This document shows positions 6,331 through 11,612 of a stretch of 11,612 nt of DNA, in pieces (position 1 is the first letter of the stretch; every line of letters begins with the position of its first letter). Location of the stretch: contig CAXBRB010000073.1 of the NCBI GenBank assembly GCA_963977795.1, forward strand, positions 1 through 11,612, given 5' to 3'. Below the pieces are notes generated by a model. The model was not told the DNA's origin. It did no database searches and worked only from the letters and a program-made list of their open reading frames with translations. The stretch comes from Bog-756 sp963977795. GTDB taxonomy: Bacteria; Actinomycetota; Acidimicrobiia; Acidimicrobiales; RAAP-2. Made by a program: the position numbers and the translations under genes.

Positions 6331-7355
6331 AGCACCGCCTTGCCGGCCAGCGCCCGCTCGAGCAGCGCCGTCATCACTGTGGCGGCCTCCTCCAGCGGGT
6401 GCTCGGACGGAGCGGTGGGGTGGAGGCGGCCGTCGGCCACCATGGCCATCAGCTCGTCGAGGACGGCGCGGTTCCCGGCCGGGTCGCTGAAGCTCCACCC
6501 GCCCCAATCCACCCCGACCACCGTGCGGTTGTTGAGCAGGACCAGGTTCAGGGGGACCGAGGGGATGGGCCCCGAGGCGAAGCCGATGACGCAGAACCGT
6601 CCGAGCCTGCCCAGCGAGCGCAGGGCCGGCTCGCTGTGGGCGCCGCCCACCGGGTCCACCACCACGTCGACCCCGCCGCCGGTGAGCTCCCGGGCCCGGG
6701 CCTTCAGGTCCTCGGACTCATAGGCGATGGTGGCCTCGGCACCCATGGCCCGGGCCGCCTCGAGCCGCTCGGGCGTGGAGGCGGCGGCGATGACCCGGGC
6801 CCCGAGGGCGCAGGCCACGTCCACGGCGGCCAGGCCGATCCCGCCCCCGGCCCCGAGCACGAGGACCCACTCGCCCGGAGCGACGGTGGTCCGCCGGGTC
6901 AGGGTGAAGAGCATGGTGCAGTAGGACTGGACCAGGGCGGCGGCGCGGGGCAGGTCGAGAGCGTCCGGCACCCGGACCAGCGACAGCGCCGGCACGACGA
7001 CCTCGGAGGCGAAGCCGCCGAAGCCGCAGAACACCAGGGCCCGGTCGCCGACCGCCCAGCCCTCGACCCCCGGTCCCACGGCGTCCACCGTGCCGGCCAC
7101 CTCGGAGCCGGGGACGAAGGGCGGCTGGGGCTTCAGCTGGTACTTCCCCTGGCAGATCAGGCCGTCGACGAAGTTCACCCCGGCGGCGGCCACGGCCAGG
7201 CGCACCATGCCCGGTCCCGGCTCGGTCCTCGGTCTCGCCTCGACGGCCAGGTGGGCCAGGGGACCGAGGTCCGGGCACACCACCGCCCGGACCGGGCCGC
7301 TCGGGCCGTCGGGTGCACCGGTGCCTGCGGACGGGGGTGGGGGAGGTGCGGACAT
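6321..7355 (-). CDS. Zinc-free MDR-family oxidoreductase, quinone oxidoreductase type
   Basis: A 344-residue member of the medium-chain dehydrogenase/reductase superfamily. The N-terminal GroES-like domain is followed by a Rossmann domain. The dinucleotide-binding glycines are GAGGGIG at residues 168-174. Other family signatures are VAAAGVNFVDGLICQGKY, FVPGSEVAGTVDAVG, and the C-terminal LEEAATVMTALLERALAGKAVL. The cysteine cluster of the structural zinc lobe is absent. The catalytic-zinc GHE motif is replaced by GSE, as in zeta-crystallin and QorA enzymes. Such enzymes reduce quinones or other enones with NADPH; the true substrate cannot be read from sequence. The N-terminal 20 residues are Pro-rich and not conserved. 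It is the last of three co-directional genes, 38 bases after the desulfurase homologue. A link to Fe-S or redox stress is inference only. Confidence 0.85.
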   Translation of the reverse strand: MSAPPPPPSAGTGAPDGPSGPVRAVVCPDLGPLAHLAVEARPRTEPGPGMVRLAVAAAGVNFVDGLICQGKYQLKPQPPFVPGSEVAGTVDAVGPGVEGWAVGDRALVFCGFGGFASEVVVPALSLVRVPDALDLPRAAALVQSYCTMLFTLTRRTTVAPGEWVLVLGAGGGIGLAAVDVACALGARVIAAASTPERLEAARAMGAEATIAYESEDLKARARELTGGGVDVVVDPVGGAHSEPALRSLGRLGRFCVIGFASGPIPSVPLNLVLLNNRTVVGVDWGGWSFSDPAGNRAVLDELMAMVADGRLHPTAPSEHPLEEAATVMTALLERALAGKAVLVP

Positions 7356-7393
7356 GGCCGGACCCTACCCCTGGCCGTCCCAGGGGAGGCGGG

Positions 7394-8557
7394 TCAGGTG
7401 CGGAGCGACCGGAGCCCGGCCACCACGCCGGCGAAGGACTCCTCGAACGCCGCCACGTCGTCGTCGCTGGTGGACCACCCCACCGAGAGGCGCAGCGAGC
7501 GCTCCCCGTCGACGCCCATGGCGGCCAGCACCGGGGAGGGCTCGAGGGACTCCGACGAGCACGACGAGCCCGAGTGGGCGGCCACCCCGGCCTGGTCCAG
7601 GCCGAGCAGGACCGGCTCGGCCTCGACCCCTGCGACACCCACGCAGACGATGTGGGGCACCCGGTCGTCGGTGTCGCCATAGGGGGTGACCTCGTCCACC
7701 GCCGTGGCCGCCGCCAGCAGCCGGCTGGTCTGGCGTCGGGCCCGGTCGGCCTCCTCGGCGAGGCGGCCCCCGGTGGCCAGGGTCTCGGCGGCGGCCCCGA
7801 AGCCGATGGCTGAACGGACGTCCTCCAGGCCGGCCCGCCGGCCCCGCTCCTGCTCCCCGCCGACCAGCAGCGGCTCGATGCGCAGGCCCCGGCGGAGCAC
7901 GAGGGCCCCGATGCCGGCGGGGCCGCCGAAGGTGTGGGCGGCCACCGAGATGAGGTCGGCGCCGGCCTCGCCCAGGGCGCCGAGGTCGCAGGGCAGGTGG
8001 CCCACGGCGGCCGAGGCGTCCACGTGGAGAGGCACGCCGGCGGCCCGGCAGACGGCGGCCACCTCGGCCACGGGCTGGACGGTGCCGACCTCGTGGTTGG
8101 CCCACTGGCAGTGCGCCAGGGCAGCCGGCCGGCCGTGGACGGACCGGGCCCGCTCCAGGGCCGCGGCCACCGCATCCGGGTGGATGCGGCCGAGGCCGTC
8201 CACGGCCACGGCCACCGGTGCGCCCAGGCGGGCCGAGGCGTCGCCGACGGACGAGTGCTCGACCTCGGCCAGGACCACCGGGGCACCGGGGGCGGCCCGC
8301 AGGATGCCCCAGACGGCGGCGTTGACTGCCTCGGTGGCCCCCGAGGTCAGGACGACCTGGCGGGGCCGCACCCCCAGGAGGCCGGCCACCTGCTCCCGGG
8401 CGCTCTCCAGGGTGGCCCGGGCCATGCGGCCCTCGGTGTGGACCCGGCCCGGGTCGGCGGCGATGCCCAGGTCGTCCCAGGCGGCCATGGCGGCGGCCGC
8501 CTCGGGCCGCAGCGGGCTGGTGGAGGCGTGGTCGAGGTAGTGGCGGGTGGCGGCCAT
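7394..8557 (-). CDS. Cysteine desulfurase homologue lacking the PLP lysine
   Basis: 387 residues with an end-to-end IscS/NifS (class V, fold type I) pattern. Matches by residue, with E. coli IscS in brackets: YLDHASTSPL near 7-16, SGATEAVN with Thr75 [Thr76], EH with His101 [His104], Asn154 [Asn155], HVDA with Asp180 [Asp180], ERGRRAG, and the mobile-loop SGSSCSSESLEP with Cys333 [Cys328]. Two cofactor-site residues differ. The Schiff-base position, normally HK [Lys206], is His208-Thr209 in AAHTFGGPAG, and the Gln183 position is Ala183. The whole protein has no lysine. Normal desulfurases take sulfur from cysteine for Fe-S clusters; this one should not form the usual internal aldimine. The ATG at 8557 directly precedes the conserved N-terminus, 16 bases after the regulator stop. 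It may be a pseudoenzyme, a scaffold, or an enzyme using a different residue. Confidence 0.88.
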   Translation of the reverse strand: MAATRHYLDHASTSPLRPEAAAAMAAWDDLGIAADPGRVHTEGRMARATLESAREQVAGLLGVRPRQVVLTSGATEAVNAAVWGILRAAPGAPVVLAEVEHSSVGDASARLGAPVAVAVDGLGRIHPDAVAAALERARSVHGRPAALAHCQWANHEVGTVQPVAEVAAVCRAAGVPLHVDASAAVGHLPCDLGALGEAGADLISVAAHTFGGPAGIGALVLRRGLRIEPLLVGGEQERGRRAGLEDVRSAIGFGAAAETLATGGRLAEEADRARRQTSRLLAAATAVDEVTPYGDTDDRVPHIVCVGVAGVEAEPVLLGLDQAGVAAHSGSSCSSESLEPSPVLAAMGVDGERSLRLSVGWSTSDDDVAAFEESFAGVVAGLRSLRT

Positions 8558-8573
8558 GGCGGCGCCGACCGGC

Positions 8574-9293
8574 TCAGACGACCGCGGCGCAGGCGTCGTC
8601 GCCGCGGGCCCGGGACGACGAGAGCACCACCGGGACCGCCCCGTCGTCGGGGCCGCACAGTCCGGCCAGGAGGCCCTTGACCATGCCGCGGTCCACTGCG
8701 CAGAGGACCGGGTGCTGGGAGGCGGCGTCGCCGAAGGGGCAGTTGTCGGCCACCACGGCGGTGGTCGCACCGTGGTCCTCGGCGTGGGCGGCGAACCCGT
8801 GGGCGGTGAGGGTGTCGGCGATGGCGTGCATGGCCGTGCGCAGCGAGCGCTGGGTGTCTCCAGGGGACATCTGGCCGGCCAGGGTGCGTCCGTACTCCTC
8901 GCCCACCCGCTCGGCCATGGCCTCGGCCGCCGCCGGGCCCAGCAGGTGGAGGGCCTCCTGGAGCAGGAGGACCAGCAGGTCGTCCCGGCGGGTGAGGAGG
9001 TCGAGGGTGGGGTCCTCGCCGATGGCGGAGAACCGCTTGGACGGGCGCCCGGCCCCCGATCCCGTGCCGGCCGGGCGCTCCATGGTGACCTCGACGTAGC
9101 CGCCGGCGGCCAGGCGCTCGAGGTGGTGGCGGGCCACGTTGGGGTGGACCGAGAAGCGGGCGGCCACCTCGGAGGCGGTGGCACCCGGGTGGGAGCGCAC
9201 GAAGAGGTAGATCTCCCGTCGGGTCGGATCGCCGAAGGCCGAGGTCACGGCGGTGACCGCCGCCGCGAACTGGCTGTCCGGATCGTCCTGCAC
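8574..9293 (-). CDS. SufR-like winged-helix regulator with C-terminal cysteines
   Basis: A 239-residue ArsR-superfamily regulator (COG2345-like). The winged helix covers about residues 13-85: FGDPTRREIYLFV, then SEVAARFSVHPNVARHHLERL as helix-turn-helix, then a wing around GGYVEV and GRPSKRF. The C-terminal half carries four cysteines: Cys185 (in DNCPFGDAA), Cys198, Cys213 and Cys235, spaced x12, x14 and x21. This resembles SufR-type repressors, which sense Fe-S cluster status through C-terminal cysteines. Its place directly before a desulfurase homologue and opposite an Mrp gene supports that role. The start is GTG at 9293. A TANNNT element ends seven bases upstream, so the message may be leaderless. 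The exact ligand and target sites are not visible from sequence. Confidence 0.82.
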   Translation of the reverse strand: MQDDPDSQFAAAVTAVTSAFGDPTRREIYLFVRSHPGATASEVAARFSVHPNVARHHLERLAAGGYVEVTMERPAGTGSGAGRPSKRFSAIGEDPTLDLLTRRDDLLVLLLQEALHLLGPAAAEAMAERVGEEYGRTLAGQMSPGDTQRSLRTAMHAIADTLTAHGFAAHAEDHGATTAVVADNCPFGDAASQHPVLCAVDRGMVKGLLAGLCGPDDGAVPVVLSSSRARGDDACAAVV

Positions 9294-9299
9294 GTCCCG

Positions 9300-9306
9300 T
9301 AGTCTA
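9300..9306. promoter_or_regulatory. Overlapping divergent -10-like elements (regulator and mrp)
   Basis: TAGTCTA at 9300-9306 reads TAGTCT on the plus strand and TAGACT on the minus strand. Both fit the TANNNT form of actinobacterial -10 boxes. On the minus strand the box ends seven bases before the regulator GTG, as expected for a leaderless start. On the plus strand it would give a leader of about 28 bases containing the mrp ribosome site. No convincing -35 is seen on either side. Assignment is inference from motif and spacing. Confidence 0.5.
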
Positions 9307-9328
9307 CCGAGAGCCCGCAGAACCCCTC

Positions 9329-9333
9329 AGGAG
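9329..9333 (+). promoter_or_regulatory. Ribosome binding site of mrp
   Basis: AGGAG lies six bases before the ATG at 9340. It selects that ATG over the longer open frame beginning at 9253, whose extra residues run through the divergent promoter region and resemble no Mrp N-terminus. Confidence 0.75.
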
Positions 9334-9339
9334 CGCCCC

Positions 9340-10521
9340 ATGTCCATCGACGAGACCCAGGTCGTCGCCGCCGTCGCTGCGGTGGTCGACCCCGAGCTGC
9401 GCCGACCGCTGGGCGAGCTCGGGATGGTCGGTCCGGTGCGCACCCGGCGCCGCCGGGCCGAGGTTTCGGTGGCCCTCCCGGTGGCCCACTACCCCCGGGC
9501 CGACGAGCTCGTGGCCCGGGTCCGTGACGCCGTCTCGGCCGTGGCGGGCGTCGGCGAGGTCGAGGTGGAGACCACGGTGATGGGCGAGGAGCCCCGGGCC
9601 CACCTGCGGATGCTGCTGCGGGGCGACGCCGTGCCCATGGGGACCATGCACGCCCAGGACGACGGCCACGGGCACAGCCACGGCCACGGGGGTGGGTCCC
9701 TCGGCCACGAGGAGGGCCGGCCCAACCGGTTCATGGACCCGAAGAGCCCGACCCGGGTGATCGGGATCTCCTCGGGCAAGGGCGGGGTGGGCAAGTCCTC
9801 GGTCACCGTCAACCTGGCCATCTCGCTGGCCCGGGCCGGCTACGACGTGGGCATCCTGGACGCCGACGTCTACGGCTTCTCCGTGCCGAAGATGCTCGGG
9901 ATCGACCAGGATCCGGTGATCATCGGCGACCTGGTGGTCCCCCCGACGGCCCACGGGGTCCGGTGCCTCTCCATGGGCTTCTTCGTGGCCGACGACACCC
10001 CGGTGATCTGGCGGGGCCCGATGCTCCACAAGGCGCTCGAGCAGTTCCTGGTCGACGCCTTCTGGGGTGAGCCCGACTTCCTCCTCGTCGACATGCCCCC
10101 GGGCACCGGCGACGTGACCCTCTCGCTGGGCCAGTACCTGTCCAAGACCGAGGTCTACGTGGTGACCACCCCGCAGCCGGCCGCCCAGCGGGTGGCCCAG
10201 CGCTCGGCCTACGCCGCCCGCAAGCTGAAGCTGGCCGTGCGCGGCGTCATCGAGAACATGAGCTGGTTCACCGGTGACGACGGCACCCGCTACGAGCTCT
10301 TCGGGGCCGGCGGCGGGGCCGAGCTGGCCGGCGAGCTGGGCGTGCCCCTCCTCGGCCAGGTGCCCCTGGTGCCTGCGCTGCGGGCCGGCGGCGACGACGG
10401 CGTCCCGGTGACGGCGGCCGACCCGGGTTCGGAGGCCTCGGCCGCCTTCGCCGCCCTGGCCGAGCGCATCGCCGGCCTCGGCCCGGCCCGGGTCTACCGC
10501 CGGGAGCTCTCGCTCAGCTGA
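9340..10521 (+). CDS. mrp: Mrp/ApbC-type P-loop ATPase, Fe-S cluster carrier
   Basis: 393 residues. An N-terminal DUF59/MIP18-like domain (about 1-95, opening with VDPELRRPLGELGMV) is joined by a His-rich linker to a ParA/MinD-type ATPase domain. The linker has six His between residues 104 and 123, including HGHSHGH. The deviant Walker A is SGKGGVGKS with Lys147 and Lys152. The signature ILDADVYGFSVPKMLG follows, and Walker B lies in FLLVDMPPGTGD. Mrp/ApbC/Nbp35 proteins carry and transfer Fe-S clusters. The CxxC that binds the cluster in E. coli Mrp/ApbC, normally shortly after IENMS, is missing here: IENMSWFTGDDGTRYELFG has no cysteine. From memory, actinobacterial Mrp proteins often lack it too. 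It is divergent from the SufR-like regulator, which probably controls it or shares its signal. Confidence 0.92.
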   Translation: MSIDETQVVAAVAAVVDPELRRPLGELGMVGPVRTRRRRAEVSVALPVAHYPRADELVARVRDAVSAVAGVGEVEVETTVMGEEPRAHLRMLLRGDAVPMGTMHAQDDGHGHSHGHGGGSLGHEEGRPNRFMDPKSPTRVIGISSGKGGVGKSSVTVNLAISLARAGYDVGILDADVYGFSVPKMLGIDQDPVIIGDLVVPPTAHGVRCLSMGFFVADDTPVIWRGPMLHKALEQFLVDAFWGEPDFLLVDMPPGTGDVTLSLGQYLSKTEVYVVTTPQPAAQRVAQRSAYAARKLKLAVRGVIENMSWFTGDDGTRYELFGAGGGAELAGELGVPLLGQVPLVPALRAGGDDGVPVTAADPGSEASAAFAALAERIAGLGPARVYRRELSLS

Positions 10522-10525
10522 CGCC

Positions 10526-10543
10526 TGCCGACCCGGGTCGGCA
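10526..10543 (+). terminator. Perfect palindrome after mrp, candidate terminator
   Basis: TGCCGACCCGGGTCGGCA is an 18-base perfect inverted repeat starting four bases after the mrp stop. In RNA it would give a stem of seven base pairs with a CCGG loop. No T run follows. Position right after the stop codon suggests a terminator or 3'-end stabiliser. A dyad binding site is the alternative. Confidence 0.55.
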
Positions 10544-10547
10544 CAGG

Positions 10548-10668
10548 CCCGGGTCCGACCACCCCCGGTCCTCAGCCCCGGGGATGGCCGGGCCCCGGCC
10601 CGCCCCCGGGGACCGTCGGCCGGCCCACCCCCCTGTGCTCGTGTGCTCGTGCGGCGACGGCCTGGCGG
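10548..10668. other. GC-rich intergenic stretch with further hairpin potential
   Basis: This lies between the convergent mrp and methyltransferase genes. CGGTCC (10566-10571) can pair with GGACCG (10610-10615), enclosing a smaller stem, GGCCGG/CCGGCC within 10586-10600. This may serve as terminator for the minus-strand gene. The octamer GTGCTCGT is repeated in tandem at 10635-10650. I see no gene here. Confidence 0.4.
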
Positions 10669-11571
10669 TCAGCCCCAGGCCTCCCGGGTCCGGGGCATGC
10701 CGCTCGTCCCGTCGGCCTCGGGCACCACCCCGAGGACCTGGTGCACGGCGATGCCGCCGTCCTCGAAGCCGATGGCCGAGGCGGCCATGTAGAACCGCCA
10801 GATGTCGGCCCGGGCCCGGCCCACCAGGGCCACCGCCTCGTCCCAGGCCGCCTCCAGGTTGGCCACCCAGCGCTCGAGGGTCCGGGCGTAGTGCTCGCGG
10901 AGGGACTCGACGTCGCGGACCTCGAAGCCGGCCCGCTCCATGGCCAGGACGACCTCCCCGACGTCGATCAGCTCCCCGTCGGGGAAGACGTAGCGGCCGA
11001 TGAAGGTCCGGCCGCCGATGCGGGAGCCGCCGGGCGACGAGATGGCGTGGTTGCAAAGGCGGCCCCGGGGGGCGAGGAGCTGGCGGAGGGTGGCGAAGTA
11101 CTCGGCCGTCCGGGCCGATCCGACGTGCTCGAACATGCCGATCGACGAGATGGCGTCGAACTGCTCGCCGGCCAGGTCCCGGTAGTCCTGGAAGCGGATC
11201 TCCACCTGGCCGCCCAGGCCGGCCTCGTCCACCCGACGCCGGGCCATGTCGACCTGCTCCCGGCTGAGGGCGATGCCCACCACCTGGGCCCCGTGGAAGC
11301 GGGCGGCGTGGATGGCCATCGATCCCCAGCCGCACCCGACGTCGAGGAGGCGAGCCCCGGGACGCTCCTCCAGGCCCAGCTTGCGGCAGATCAGCTCGTA
11401 CTTGGCCGCCTGGGCCTCCTCCAGGGTGGTGGCCGGGGTCACGAAGCGGGCGCACGAGTAGGTCCAGCTGGGCCCGAGGACCAGCCGGTAGAAGTCGTTG
11501 CCCACGTCGTAGTGGTGGCTGATGGCCCGGGCGTCGCGACCAGGGGAGTGGAGGCGGCCGGCCCGGCGGGC
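10669..11571 (-). CDS. cfa: Cyclopropane-fatty-acid-synthase family methyltransferase, 5' truncated
   Basis: 301 residues remain; the N-terminus is cut off by the end of the insert. The family transfers the SAM methyl group to unsaturated acyl chains of membrane phospholipids. Visible motifs in order: ISHHYDVGNDFYRLVLG, YSCARF, the SAM-binding LLDVGCGWGSMAIHAA, QDYRDL, SIGMFEHVG, YVFPDGEL and LREHYARTLERW. The active-site residues of E. coli Cfa have counterparts: Cys139 in YSC (codon 11452-11454), Glu239 in FEH, His266 in LCNHAISS and Tyr317 in REHY. The C-terminus is complete, with the stop at 10669-10671. Actinobacterial relatives include mycolic acid cyclopropane synthases and the enzymes making 10-methyl branched fatty acids, so the exact product is open. 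The open frame can be read on as MCSSDL, which is adapter translation and not protein. Confidence 0.9.
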   Translation of the reverse strand, partial: ARRAGRLHSPGRDARAISHHYDVGNDFYRLVLGPSWTYSCARFVTPATTLEEAQAAKYELICRKLGLEERPGARLLDVGCGWGSMAIHAARFHGAQVVGIALSREQVDMARRRVDEAGLGGQVEIRFQDYRDLAGEQFDAISSIGMFEHVGSARTAEYFATLRQLLAPRGRLCNHAISSPGGSRIGGRTFIGRYVFPDGELIDVGEVVLAMERAGFEVRDVESLREHYARTLERWVANLEAAWDEAVALVGRARADIWRFYMAASAIGFEDGGIAVHQVLGVVPEADGTSGMPRTREAWG

Positions 11572-11572
11572 C

Positions 11573-11612
11573 AGATCGGAAGAGCACACGTCTGAACTCC
11601 AGTCACGGCTAC
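11573..11612 (+). other. Illumina TruSeq read-2 adapter plus index (artefact)
   Basis: Bases 11573-11606 match the TruSeq indexed adapter (AGATCGGAAGAGCACACGTC and onward to CAGTCAC). The last six bases, GGCTAC, equal TruSeq LT index 11. Genomic sequence ends at 11572. Confidence 0.98.

Noticed and set aside
6399..7682. Open frame of 427 codons on the plus strand opposite the MDR oxidoreductase
   Set aside because: Low-complexity Gly/Asp/His/Pro translation with no domain; it spans two genuine minus-strand genes and their spacer.
7394..9184. Single 596-codon frame covering both the desulfurase homologue and the regulator region
   Set aside because: The part beyond 8557 is out of frame with the real regulator and has Pro/Thr/Ser-rich nonsense; conserved desulfurase sequence begins right at the ATG at 8557.
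10635..10650. Tandem octamer GTGCTCGT x2 as a regulatory repeat
   Set aside because: Only two units in a GC-rich gap, easily due to chance or slippage; no associated promoter or gene.

Overview
The window is a high-GC bacterial DNA insert (bases 69-11572) with untrimmed Illumina library sequence at both ends. Bases 1-68 match the flow-cell P5 oligo plus read-1 primer. Bases 11573-11612 match the TruSeq read-2 adapter plus a six-base index. Neither end is a natural boundary, and reading frames that run into them are artificial there. Very high GC, GTG starts, lysine-poor proteins, stop/start overlaps and an actinobacterial-style Mrp point to an actinobacterium. Using the Ccm (System I) route for cytochrome c, rather than the System II usual in that phylum, makes me lean towards Acidimicrobiia or a relative. 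That placement is inference.

Region 1 (82-6311, plus strand) is a tightly packed cytochrome c maturation operon: ccmB, ccmC, ccmD (55 codons, easily missed), ccmE, ccmF, a TlpA/CcmG-type thioredoxin and a ccmH-ccmI fusion. All junctions but one are stop/start overlaps. The exception, ccmE/ccmF, has a 58-base spacer with repeated, mutually exclusive hairpins. ccmA is not present and probably lies just beyond the cut 5' end. Together the products export and handle heme (B, C, D), carry it covalently (E), reduce and present apocytochrome (G, H, I) and ligate heme (F).

Region 2 (6321-9293, minus strand) holds three co-directional genes, in transcription order: a winged-helix regulator with a Cys-rich C-terminus resembling SufR-type Fe-S sensors, a cysteine-desulfurase homologue, and a zinc-free quinone-oxidoreductase-like MDR enzyme. 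The desulfurase homologue has kept most family motifs, including the mobile-loop cysteine. It has lost the PLP-binding lysine (Thr209) and contains no lysine at all. This is the most unusual feature of the window.

Region 3 (9340-10521, plus strand) is an Mrp/ApbC-type P-loop ATPase, divergent from the regulator across a short gap with overlapping -10-like elements on both strands. Regulator, desulfurase-like protein and Mrp together look like an Fe-S cluster locus.

Region 4 (10669-11571, minus strand) is a cyclopropane-fatty-acid-synthase-type methyltransferase whose N-terminus is cut off by the end of the insert. GC-rich hairpins lie in the gap between it and mrp. I see no tRNA, rRNA, CRISPR array, insertion sequence or phage gene.
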